Part shown: positions 8,567-15,993 of the stretch, in pieces
Layout of the letters: the number at the start of each line of letters is the position of its first letter
Numbering within the stretch: position 1 is the stretch's first letter
DNA from: CAZZIQ01 sp964654355
Lineage (GTDB): Bacteria; Pseudomonadota; Gammaproteobacteria; GCF-002020875
Assembly (NCBI GenBank): GCA_964654355.1
Contig: CAZZIQ010000003.1
Location: 1-52,858, forward strand
Direction of reading: 5' to 3'
DNA length: 52,858 nucleotides
Notes under the pieces: generated by a model
Database searches by the model: none
What the model was told of the DNA's origin: nothing
The model's input: only the letters and a program-made list of their open reading frames with translations
Program-made: the position numbers and the translations under genes

Positions 8567-8602
8567 TTGATGTGCACCCCTTCTTGTGCGAAAATCCGCG
8601 CG
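8567..8602 (+). promoter_or_regulatory. Stringent-type sigma-70 promoter of rpsB
   Basis: A TTGATG -35 box (8567-8572), a 17-base spacer and a GAAAAT -10 box (8590-8595), followed by a pure G/C discriminator CCGCGCGC. The GC-rich discriminator is typical of ribosomal-component promoters repressed by ppGpp and DksA. The predicted start is around 8602, leaving a leader of about 160 bases before rpsB. The boxes are read directly; regulation is inferred. Confidence 0.55.
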
Positions 8603-8689
8603 CTTTTGCTTGGTGGAGAGCTCTGTAACAGGGCCGTACTGCGAAGGTTTTTTTAAATCCACACGCGTGTCGACACGGTTTTCCGGGTG

Positions 8690-8764
8690 TCTTGCTGAGT
8701 TCGCTCAGTGGGATTGGAGGATCGGGATGCGCGGAGGTGTAACCCAAACATCAGGAGAACTCTC
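8690..8764 (+). promoter_or_regulatory. rpsB 5' leader, candidate S2 autoregulatory RNA
   Basis: The leader has a 5-bp hairpin with a UUCG loop (CTGAG 8695-8699, TTCG, CTCAG 8704-8708). It is followed by a G-rich segment with a second GGAGG-like sequence (8724-8728 region) and a possible GGG/CCC pairing. The true AGGAG ribosome site is at 8753-8757. The rpsB leader of Gammaproteobacteria is known to be conserved and to bind S2 for feedback control of rpsB-tsf. Assigning that role here is by position and general resemblance only. Confidence 0.4.
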
Positions 8765-9502
8765 ATGGCTGTATCCATGCGTCAGATGCTGGAAGCCGGT
8801 GTCCATTTTGGCCACCAGACCCGTTACTGGAACCCGAAGATGGCGAAGTACATCTTTGGCGAGCGTAACAAGATCCATATCACTAATCTCGAAAAAACCC
8901 TGCCGATGTATCAGGAAGCGATGAACTTCCTGAGTGGTCTCGCAGCCAAGGGTGGCAGTGTTTTGTTCGTGGGTACCAAGCGTGCCGCGAGTCAGGCGGT
9001 TGCCGAAGAAGCACAGCGTGCCGGCATGCCGTACGTCAATCACCGCTGGCCAGGCGGCATGATGACCAACTTTAAGACTGTGAAACAGTCGATTCGTCGT
9101 CTTAAGGACATCGAAGCGATGCAGCAGGATGGCCGTATTGCGCGCCTGACTAAGAAGGAAGGCCTCAATCTGCAGCGCGAGCTGGAAAAGCTGGAGCGCA
9201 GTCTCGGCGGGATCAAGGACATGAACCGTCTGCCGGACGCACTGTTCATCATCGATATCGGGTACGAAAAGATCGCCATCAGCGAAGCCCGTAAGCTTGG
9301 GATTCCGATCGTTGGTGTGGTCGATACCAACAACAATCCGGAAGACGTGGATTACGTGATCCCGGGTAACGATGACGCGATCCGTGCCATTCGTTTGTAC
9401 TTGCAGGGCGTAGCCGATGCAGTACTGGAAGGTCGTGCGTCGGTGACGACGGGCGCAGCTAAAGCCAAGCCGGCTGAAAAGGCTGCCGAAGCCGAAGCGT
9501 AA
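8765..9502 (+). CDS. rpsB: 30S ribosomal protein S2
   Basis: 245 residues. The N-terminus reads MAVSMRQMLEAGVHFGHQTR and continues into the family-typical WNPKM, RNKIHIINLEKT-like segment, GTKRAA, and the C-terminal VDTN.NP..VDYVIPGNDDA. I place the start at 8765 because this matches S2 exactly and an AGGAG sits 7 bases upstream. The reading frame stays open 19 codons further upstream, but that is leader sequence. First gene of the rpsB-tsf unit and of the long plus-strand block; probably feedback-regulated by its own product through the leader. Confidence 0.98.
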   Translation: MAVSMRQMLEAGVHFGHQTRYWNPKMAKYIFGERNKIHITNLEKTLPMYQEAMNFLSGLAAKGGSVLFVGTKRAASQAVAEEAQRAGMPYVNHRWPGGMMTNFKTVKQSIRRLKDIEAMQQDGRIARLTKKEGLNLQRELEKLERSLGGIKDMNRLPDALFIIDIGYEKIAISEARKLGIPIVGVVDTNNNPEDVDYVIPGNDDAIRAIRLYLQGVADAVLEGRASVTTGAAKAKPAEKAAEAEA

Positions 9503-9513
9503 TTGGCTTCATC

Positions 9514-9548
9514 ACCGGCCGGACTGTGTTCCGGCCGGTTTGGTTTTC
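9514..9548 (+). terminator. rpsB-tsf intergenic attenuator hairpin
   Basis: A perfect 10-bp GC-rich stem, ACCGGCCGGA (9514-9523) with TCCGGCCGGT (9530-9539), a 6-base CTGTGT loop and a downstream T-rich tract TTTGGTTTT. It lies 11 bases after rpsB in the 114-base gap before tsf. The T-run is interrupted, so I expect partial termination, making S2 more abundant in mRNA than EF-Ts; this is inference. Confidence 0.7.
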
Positions 9549-9616
9549 GGGTTTGCGCGCCCCGCACCCCGCGACGCGTGGATCCTTTCTCGAACTTTGA
9601 AAACAGGACTAGAGCA

Positions 9617-10483
9617 ATGGCAATCAGTGCGAGCCAGGTAAAAGAACTGCGCGAACGGACCGGCGCGGGCATGATGGAATGCAAAAAGGCATTGGTAGAA
9701 ACCGATGGCGACATGGATGCGGCGATTGAGAATCTGCGCAAGTCCGGTCTGGCGAAAGCCGACAAGAAGGCTTCGCGCACCGCCGCAGAAGGCGTCATCG
9801 CGATTGCGGCAGCAAACGGCGGCGCTGTGCTGGTCGAAGTGAACTGCGAAACTGATTTCGTCGGCAAGGGCGACGAGTTCCGCGATTTCGCACAAGGTAT
9901 TGCTGATGTTGTTGTGGCGACTAAACCGGCCGATGTGGCAGCGGTAACGACCAGTAAGCTTGCTTCTGGGCAGAGCGTAGAAGAGCGCCGTCAGGAATTG
10001 GTGGCAAAGCTGGGTGAGAACATGACCGTACGTCGCTTCGTTACGGTTGAAGCGGGTGTCATCGGCAGCTATTCCCACGGTGGCCGTATTGGTGTGTTGG
10101 TAGGTCTCAACGGCGGTGACGAAGAGTTGGCGCGTGATCTGGCGATGCATATCGCGGCCTCCAATCCGGTTGCGATTGATGAAAGTGGGATTGATGCGGG
10201 CACTCTGGCGAAAGAGCGTGACATCGCTGCAGCGCAGGCCGCAGAAAGCGGTAAGCCAGCCGAGATCGTTGAGAAGATGGTGGATGGTCGTATGCGCAAG
10301 TATGTGGCGGAAGTGACTCTACTTGGTCAGCCGTTCGTAAAGGATCCGGACCAGAGCGTCGCCAAGCTGTTGCAGTCGAAGGGTGCTTCAGTCGTGGCCT
10401 TCCAACGTTTGGAAGTGGGCGAAGGCATCGAGAAGAAGGCTGATAACTTCGCTGAAGAAGTGATGGCGCAAGCTGGCCTGTAA
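9617..10483 (+). CDS. tsf: Translation elongation factor Ts
   Basis: EF-Ts is the guanine-nucleotide exchange factor for EF-Tu. The 288-residue product starts MAISASQVKELRERTGAGMM and has the conserved ECKKAL motif, the VNCETDFVGKGDEF segment that contacts EF-Tu, AMHIAAS.P and the C-terminal GQPFVKDP..SV. The open frame continues 38 codons upstream to 9503, but that stretch crosses the attenuator hairpin and is not EF-Ts sequence. The ATG at 9617 is preceded by an AGGA sequence and is the correct start. Confidence 0.98.
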   Translation: MAISASQVKELRERTGAGMMECKKALVETDGDMDAAIENLRKSGLAKADKKASRTAAEGVIAIAAANGGAVLVEVNCETDFVGKGDEFRDFAQGIADVVVATKPADVAAVTTSKLASGQSVEERRQELVAKLGENMTVRRFVTVEAGVIGSYSHGGRIGVLVGLNGGDEELARDLAMHIAASNPVAIDESGIDAGTLAKERDIAAAQAAESGKPAEIVEKMVDGRMRKYVAEVTLLGQPFVKDPDQSVAKLLQSKGASVVAFQRLEVGEGIEKKADNFAEEVMAQAGL

Positions 10484-10504
10484 GCCGAACGCACAAACTC
10501 GCTC

Positions 10505-11224
10505 ATGGCCGCACCTCTTTATCAACGTCTGCTGCTCAAGCTGAGCGGTGAGGCGTTGCAGGGGGCGCAGGGCAGCGGGATTGATCCGGCGGTTTTGCAG
10601 CGTGTTGCAGTCGAGGTCGCTGCGCTCGCGAAAAAAGGCGTGCAAGTTGGCATTGTGATTGGTGGTGGTAACTATTGTCGTGGCGCCACGCTCGAAACTG
10701 TGGGCGTGCATCGTGTCACCGGTGATCGCATGGGTATGCTGGCGACGGTGATCAACAGTATTGCCTTGGCCGATGCGTTGAATAACGCGGGGGCGCCTGC
10801 CCGGGTTTTATCCGCAGTGGCGATTCCTAAGGTCTGTGAAGACTTCTCGCGTGAAGCTGCTTTGCGTGCATTGGATGCGGGTGAGGTTGTGGTGTTTGCA
10901 GCTGGTACTGGAAACCCATTCTTCACTACCGATACGGCGGCTTGTCTGCGCGGCATCGAAATTGGTGCCGATGTGGTCTGCAAGGCGACCATGGTCGATG
11001 GCATTTATGATGCGGACCCGAAGAAAAATCCAAGCGCCACACGCTTTACTGAGTTGACCTTGGATGAAGTGCTGGAGCGTAAGCTTGGCGTGATGGATCT
11101 CACAGCAATTTTGCTATGCCAAGAGCACAAGATGCCCTTGCGCGTATTCGATATGACGACACCCGGTAATCTGACACGAATCGTCGAAGATCTAGAGACC
11201 GGGACGCGCGTGAATCCAGCCTAG
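10505..11224 (+). CDS. pyrH: UMP kinase
   Basis: Phosphorylates UMP to UDP with ATP; a hexameric amino-acid-kinase-fold enzyme, typically activated by GTP and inhibited by UTP. 239 residues with LLKLSGEALQG, VIGGGNYCRG, GDRMGMLATV, GTGNPFFTTDTAACLRG-type and KATMVDGIYDADPKK motifs all intact. It starts 21 bases after tsf with no clear Shine-Dalgarno, so its translation may rely on coupling to tsf. Part of the tsf-pyrH-frr series found in nearly all bacteria. Confidence 0.97.
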   Translation: MAAPLYQRLLLKLSGEALQGAQGSGIDPAVLQRVAVEVAALAKKGVQVGIVIGGGNYCRGATLETVGVHRVTGDRMGMLATVINSIALADALNNAGAPARVLSAVAIPKVCEDFSREAALRALDAGEVVVFAAGTGNPFFTTDTAACLRGIEIGADVVCKATMVDGIYDADPKKNPSATRFTELTLDEVLERKLGVMDLTAILLCQEHKMPLRVFDMTTPGNLTRIVEDLETGTRVNPA

Positions 11225-11237
11225 GAGGCCAGGAACT

Positions 11238-11795
11238 ATGTTGCAAGACATTCGTAAAGATGCCGAATCTCGGATGCAGAAGTCGATCGACAGCCTGCGT
11301 AATGAGTTGTCGAAGATTCGTGCGGGTCGCGCCCATCCGAGTTTGTTGGAACATGTTCGTGTCGATTATTACGGTACAGAAACGCCATTGACTCAGGTTG
11401 CGAATGTCACCGTGCAAGATGCGCGCACGCTCGCGGTTTCGCCGTGGGAGAAAGACATGGTGGGCAAGATCGAGCGCGCCATTCTCGAATCTGATCTCGG
11501 CTTGAATCCGGCTACGAATGGCACCCTGATTCGTGTGCCGCTACCACCATTAACCGAAGAGCGTCGTCGCGAGTTGGGTAAGGTGGTGCGTAACGAAGGT
11601 GAGAATGCGAAGGTTGCGGTGCGTAATGTGCGCCGCGATGCCAACAACGATGTGAAAGAGTTGTTGAAAGAAAAAGAAGTCAGTGAAGACGATGCGCGTC
11701 GTACAGAAGACGATATCCAAAAGATTACGGATCGCTTCGTCAAAGAGATTGACGAGATTGTGAAGGATAAGGAAGCCGACCTGTTGGAGGTCTAG
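11238..11795 (+). CDS. frr: Ribosome recycling factor
   Basis: RRF splits post-termination ribosomes together with EF-G. 185 residues, the family's usual length. It begins MLQDIRKDAESRMQKSIDSL and shows the domain-II loop around DYYGTETPLTQVANVTV and the VAVRNVRRDANND helix of domain I. A textbook AGGAGG (11223-11228), overlapping the stop of pyrH, lies about 9 bases before the ATG. Confidence 0.97.
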   Translation: MLQDIRKDAESRMQKSIDSLRNELSKIRAGRAHPSLLEHVRVDYYGTETPLTQVANVTVQDARTLAVSPWEKDMVGKIERAILESDLGLNPATNGTLIRVPLPPLTEERRRELGKVVRNEGENAKVAVRNVRRDANNDVKELLKEKEVSEDDARRTEDDIQKITDRFVKEIDEIVKDKEADLLEV

Positions 11796-11819
11796 GCTTC
11801 GTCATTGATATTGCCGCGC

Positions 11820-12569
11820 ATGCCTTCGACACACGCGGTTTCCCCTGTAAAGCATCTCGCCATCATCATGGATGGTAATGGTCGTTGGGCCAAAGCGCGG
11901 CATCAGCCGCGGGCAATGGGCCATCGCGCCGGTGTTGAGCGTTTACGTCAAACCATTGAGACTTGTGTGCGTCAAGGCATTCAAGTGCTGACGGTGTTTG
12001 CCTTCAGTACTGAAAATTGGCGCCGTCCCGATGAAGAAGTTGATTTATTAATGAATCTCTTCATGCGTGCGCTTGAGCGCGAAGTGGATGAGCTTGCCGC
12101 AAATCAAATCGCGCTGCGTTTCATCGGTGATCGTGCTGAATTCGCTGAAGAATTACAGAGTGCCATGCTCAATGCAGAGCGAAGAACCGCGGTGGATCAG
12201 CCGCGCTTGCGCCTCAACATTGCTGCCAACTATGGTGGTCAGCAGGATATTGCGCAGGCCACTCGAGTGCTCTGTCAGCGGGTCCAGCAAGGGTCGCTGG
12301 CTTGCCGCGATATCGGTGTTGAGCAGTTGCATCAATTCACTGCATTAGCGGATGTTCCGGCACCGGATTTATTAATCCGCACCGGTGGAGAGCAACGCAT
12401 TAGCAATTTCCTGCTCTGGCAATCGGCCTATACCGAGTTGTATTTCACTGATTTGTATTGGCCCGATTTCAACGAGACGGCGTTGCATGCCGCGCTGGAG
12501 GATTACACCTTGCGCCAGCGCCGTTTTGGTCGAACCGGCGAGCAAGTGCAAGCCAACGGAGGTGCCTAA
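11820..12569 (+). CDS. uppS: Undecaprenyl diphosphate synthase
   Basis: Makes the C55 lipid carrier precursor for peptidoglycan and O-antigen by adding eight isopentenyl units to farnesyl diphosphate. 249 residues from the ATG at 11820. The catalytic Asp18 is in IIMDGNGRWAK; GHRAG, FAFSTENWRRP and the C-terminal LLIRTGGEQRISNFLLWQ-type diphosphate motif are intact. A TTG at 11805 would add five residues and sits 13 bases from the GGAGG at 11787-11791, so it is a realistic alternative start. One base separates it from cdsA. Confidence 0.95.
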   Translation: MPSTHAVSPVKHLAIIMDGNGRWAKARHQPRAMGHRAGVERLRQTIETCVRQGIQVLTVFAFSTENWRRPDEEVDLLMNLFMRALEREVDELAANQIALRFIGDRAEFAEELQSAMLNAERRTAVDQPRLRLNIAANYGGQQDIAQATRVLCQRVQQGSLACRDIGVEQLHQFTALADVPAPDLLIRTGGEQRISNFLLWQSAYTELYFTDLYWPDFNETALHAALEDYTLRQRRFGRTGEQVQANGGA

Positions 12570-12570
12570 C

Positions 12571-13389
12571 ATGTTGACGCGAATTCTTGCTGCGCTTGTC
12601 TTGTTGCCGCTGGCGCTCTACGCCATCTTGTTCACGAACACCGAACAGTTGCAATGGATTCTTGCAGGCGTTCTGGCGTTGGCGGCTTGGGAATGGGCGC
12701 GCTTGGCGCAACTGCAAAACCCTGCACTTCGCTTGTTGTTTGTTGCAGGCTTGCTCGCAATCTATGCGGTCTTCGTATTTAACCCGGTTTCGTTCTGGTA
12801 TTGGCTGTTGCCTGCAATGTGGATATGGGTGGCCACCTTGATCTGGTTGCCTGATTTTCCAAAAACTCGTTTTCCGCTGCGAGGCTGGATGGTGGCGCTG
12901 CAAGGTGCGTTACTTTTGCCTGCTGCGATGCTGGCTTTGTTGAAGTTACACAGTGACGCACAACTGGGTCCGTACTGGGTCTTGTTTGTCTTGGCCGTAT
13001 CGTGGGTTGCGGATAGTGGCGCGTATTTCGCCGGGCGTCGCTTTGGTCAGCGTAAGTTGGCGCCGAAGCTCAGTCCGGGGAAGACCTGGGAGGGCGTATT
13101 CGGCGGCAATGTTGCTGCGTTGTTGTTTGCCTTTGCCTTCGCGCCACTGCTGTTGGAGTCTCCTTATGACCCACAACGCTTGATGTTGCTGCTGCTGTTT
13201 GCAGTGCTCTTGAGTGGAGTGTCGGTAGTGGGTGATTTGCTGGAGAGCGCGTTCAAGCGCAACGTGGATGTCAAGGATAGTGGCGCCCTGATTCCAGGGC
13301 ATGGTGGCATCCTCGATCGCATTGACAGTCAAATTGCCACAGCACCGATTGGCTTGCTTCTGTTCATCTTGGCGGGTTGGGCGGCGTGA
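12571..13389 (+). CDS. cdsA: Phosphatidate cytidylyltransferase (CDP-diacylglycerol synthase)
   Basis: Integral inner-membrane enzyme that activates phosphatidic acid with CTP for all phospholipid synthesis. 272 residues, with about eight hydrophobic segments starting at residue 5. The C-terminal family signature SAFKRNVDVKDSGALIPGHG, followed by GILDRID, is complete. The start at 12571 has GGAGG 8 bases upstream. The TGA stop overlaps the GTG of dxr. Confidence 0.96.
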   Translation: MLTRILAALVLLPLALYAILFTNTEQLQWILAGVLALAAWEWARLAQLQNPALRLLFVAGLLAIYAVFVFNPVSFWYWLLPAMWIWVATLIWLPDFPKTRFPLRGWMVALQGALLLPAAMLALLKLHSDAQLGPYWVLFVLAVSWVADSGAYFAGRRFGQRKLAPKLSPGKTWEGVFGGNVAALLFAFAFAPLLLESPYDPQRLMLLLLFAVLLSGVSVVGDLLESAFKRNVDVKDSGALIPGHGGILDRIDSQIATAPIGLLLFILAGWAA

Positions 13390-14582
13390 GTTTGCAGCGC
13401 GTCACGATTCTTGGTGCAACCGGCTCGATTGGCGCGAGCACGCTGGATGTGCTCGCTCGTCATCCAGAGCGCTATTGCGTTTTTGCCTTGACCGCGAATC
13501 GACAGGTCGAACGCATGCAGGCCTTATGTCTGGCGCATCAGCCACGTTATGCCGTGATGGCGGATGTCGATGCGGCCGAACAGTTGGCTGCTGGATTGCG
13601 TAAGCATGGCGGCGAGACCGAGGTGCTTGCCGGTGTGGCAGCGTTGTCTAAGGTCGCGGCACACCCGGAAGTCGACCAAGTTATGGCCGCGATTGTGGGC
13701 GGTGCAGGCTTGCCGGCGACACTCGCTGCTGCTGAAGCGGGCAAGCGCGTGCTCTTGGCCAACAAAGAAGCGTTGGTGATGTCAGGTGCGCTGTTCATGC
13801 GTGCAGTACAAGAGTCGGGGGCGACGTTGTTGCCTATCGACAGCGAACACAATGCCATCTTCCAGTGTCTGCCAAGTCATGCTTTGGATGCGCGCGCATT
13901 GGGTGCTTCGCCTCAACTACCGAGCGCTGGGATTGAACGCATCTGGTTGACCGGTTCGGGCGGACCCTTCCGCACGCGTGCGATCGAAACACTGCCCGCA
14001 GTGACGCCTGCTGAGGCGATCGCACATCCGAATTGGGACATGGGCGCAAAGATCTCGGTGGACTCCGCCACCATGATGAACAAGGGCTTGGAGTTTATTG
14101 AGGCGCGTTGGTTGTTTGATGTGTCGGCGGACTCCATTGAAGTGGTCGTGCATCCGCAAAGCATCGTGCATTCCATGGTGGCGTATCGTGATGGCTCCGT
14201 GCTTGCGCAACTGGGTCAGCCCGATATGCGTACCCCGATTGCTCATGCCTTGGCTTGGCCAGAGCGGATGGATGCGGGGGTGCAGCCTCTCGATCTGTTC
14301 CAGATGCAGGTGCTTGAATTCAGTCGCCCGGACTTGGCGCGTTATCCCTGTTTGCGTCTGGCGCAAGAGGCCGATGTGGTGGGGGGCGTTGCGCCTGTAG
14401 TGTTGAATGCGGCAAACGAAATGGCAGTGGCGGCGTTTCTGGCGGGTACGCTGGGCTATAGCGAGATCGCGCAGCGGATTGAAGCGGCGCTGGAACAGAT
14501 TCAGCAGGGGTCGGTCGATACGCTTGAAGGGGTGTTGGCTGCGGATGCAGCAACGCGAAACTGGTTTGCCGAGGCGGCATGA
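13386..14582 (+). CDS. dxr: 1-deoxy-D-xylulose 5-phosphate reductoisomerase
   Basis: Second enzyme of the MEP isoprenoid pathway; NADPH-dependent and the target of fosmidomycin. 398 residues. Motifs: nucleotide-binding GATGSIGAST near the N-terminus, LLANKEALVMSG, the metal-binding PIDSEHNAIFQ, and PNWDMGAKISVDSATMMNKG. I choose GTG at 13386, giving a 4-base GTGA overlap with cdsA; a TTG at 13377 is also in frame but would only add nonconserved residues. The order uppS-cdsA-dxr follows Pseudomonas rather than E. coli. It overlaps rseP by 4 bases. Confidence 0.95.
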   Translation: MSLQRVTILGATGSIGASTLDVLARHPERYCVFALTANRQVERMQALCLAHQPRYAVMADVDAAEQLAAGLRKHGGETEVLAGVAALSKVAAHPEVDQVMAAIVGGAGLPATLAAAEAGKRVLLANKEALVMSGALFMRAVQESGATLLPIDSEHNAIFQCLPSHALDARALGASPQLPSAGIERIWLTGSGGPFRTRAIETLPAVTPAEAIAHPNWDMGAKISVDSATMMNKGLEFIEARWLFDVSADSIEVVVHPQSIVHSMVAYRDGSVLAQLGQPDMRTPIAHALAWPERMDAGVQPLDLFQMQVLEFSRPDLARYPCLRLAQEADVVGGVAPVVLNAANEMAVAAFLAGTLGYSEIAQRIEAALEQIQQGSVDTLEGVLAADAATRNWFAEAA

Positions 14583-15949
14583 TGGATGCATTGCTGAGCA
14601 GCGTTTTTGGGTTTGTGGTTGCCATTGCCTTGTTGGTGGCGGTACATGAATACGGACACTTCTGGACTGCGCGTAAGTGTGGTGTGCGCGTGCTGCGTTT
14701 TTCCATTGGTTTCGGTCCGGTGCTGTGGTCGCGGCGTGGGCGTGATGGCACCGAATATGCGCTCTCGGCATTGCCGTTGGGCGGTTATGTGAAGATGCTG
14801 GATGAGCGCGAAGGCCCAGTCGCTGCGGGCGAATTGCCGCATGCATTCAATCGTCAGTCATTGGCGAAACGCAGCGCGATCGTATTCGCAGGACCTTTAG
14901 CCAATTTCTTGTTTGCGATTTTTGCGTTTTGGTTGGTGCATCTCTTACCGACCACTGGGATTAAGCCTGTTATTGGTGCCGTCATTGCGGATAGCCCGGC
15001 TGCGCGTGCAGGGTTGCTTGCCGGTAATGAGATTCGCACTGTTGATGATGAAGTCGTGCAGACCTGGCAAGACGCATTGCGCAGCATGGTCTTCCGCGGT
15101 GTGGAGGGCGATACACAGATTTTATTGGGAGTGGATGAAGGCGATGGCGTCGTGCGCACCCGTGTCTTGGCGATGCCGGAGCGCATGCCACAGGATCCAA
15201 CGGTGTTGCTTGATGCATGGGGTCTGGAGCCTTGGCGTCCACAACAGCCGGCGCTGATTGGCGAGGTTGTGGTGGGTGAAGCTGCGGCCGAGGCGGGTTT
15301 GCAGAGCGGTGATGAGATCGTGGCAGTGAATGGTGAGCGAGTGCACGACTGGCAGGATTGGGTGCTGCGAGTGCGCGCAGCGCCGGAGCAACGCATGCGT
15401 GTCACTTTGTTGCGTGAGGGTGTTGAGCAACAGCTGTGGCTCACGCCACGGGTGAGTGCCGATGCCAGTGGTGTGCGTATCGGACGTATTGGTGCGGCCT
15501 TGGGGGGCATGCTTGAGATTCCAGAACAGATGCGGGTAACGGTCCAGTCGGGCCCGCTGGAGGCGATGGTCTTGGCTTGGAATCGCAGCGTGGAGATCAC
15601 TCGCCTGACGCTGAAGGTGCTGGGGCGCATGTTGGTGGGGGCCGAAGACACCCGTCAGCTGGGTGGTCCGGTCACCATAGCGCAGCAGGCGGGGGCATCT
15701 GCCGCTGCAGGCACGGCGCCGTTTTTGGCGTTTTTGGCCCTGATCAGTCTGAGTTTGGGGATTTTGAATCTTCTACCCATCCCCGTGCTCGACGGCGGAC
15801 ATCTCCTCTTCTACGCAGTAGAATGGCTGCGCGGTCGCCCCCTGTCCGAGCGCGTACAGGGGATTGCTCAACAAGTGGGCATGGCGGCGATTTTAGGCCT
15901 GATGTTTTTGGCCCTATTTAATGATGCCTTGCGCCTTCTCGGACCCTAG
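14579..15949 (+). CDS. rseP: Site-2 intramembrane zinc metalloprotease RseP
   Basis: Cleaves the anti-sigma factor RseA-type protein inside the membrane after the first DegS-type cut, releasing the envelope-stress sigma factor; it also clears signal peptides. 456 residues. The zinc site HEYGH is at 23-27 in the first membrane helix, and the third ligand lies in LLPIPVLDGGH (Asp405). Two tandem PDZ domains lie between, at about 125-205 and 220-300 (DSPAARAGL... and AAAEAGLQSGDEIVAVNG). Its ATG overlaps the dxr stop, and a second Met follows immediately. Confidence 0.96.
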   Translation: MMDALLSSVFGFVVAIALLVAVHEYGHFWTARKCGVRVLRFSIGFGPVLWSRRGRDGTEYALSALPLGGYVKMLDEREGPVAAGELPHAFNRQSLAKRSAIVFAGPLANFLFAIFAFWLVHLLPTTGIKPVIGAVIADSPAARAGLLAGNEIRTVDDEVVQTWQDALRSMVFRGVEGDTQILLGVDEGDGVVRTRVLAMPERMPQDPTVLLDAWGLEPWRPQQPALIGEVVVGEAAAEAGLQSGDEIVAVNGERVHDWQDWVLRVRAAPEQRMRVTLLREGVEQQLWLTPRVSADASGVRIGRIGAALGGMLEIPEQMRVTVQSGPLEAMVLAWNRSVEITRLTLKVLGRMLVGAEDTRQLGGPVTIAQQAGASAAAGTAPFLAFLALISLSLGILNLLPIPVLDGGHLLFYAVEWLRGRPLSERVQGIAQQVGMAAILGLMFLALFNDALRLLGP

Positions 15950-15993
15950 GCGCGCTAGATTTTTGCCTCAGTTGATTAAAAAGCGAAACCTGA

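Larger units (their letters stand above)
8454..8764. other. Divergent map/rpsB intergenic control region (311 bp)
   Basis: This is the only stretch of more than 300 bases without a gene. The plus-strand half carries the rpsB promoter and leader described separately. The left half contains a GTCCGT/ACGGAC inverted repeat (8509-8514 and 8535-8540) with a purine-rich 20-base spacer, followed by a T-run at 8544-8550. I cannot assign it a role. No convincing map promoter with both -35 and -10 boxes was recognised, and no small open reading frame with a ribosome site is evident. Confidence 0.6.

Noticed and set aside
9503..9616. N-terminal extension of EF-Ts
   Set aside because: The open frame upstream of 9617 runs through the attenuator hairpin and bears no similarity to EF-Ts; the ATG at 9617 gives the canonical N-terminus.
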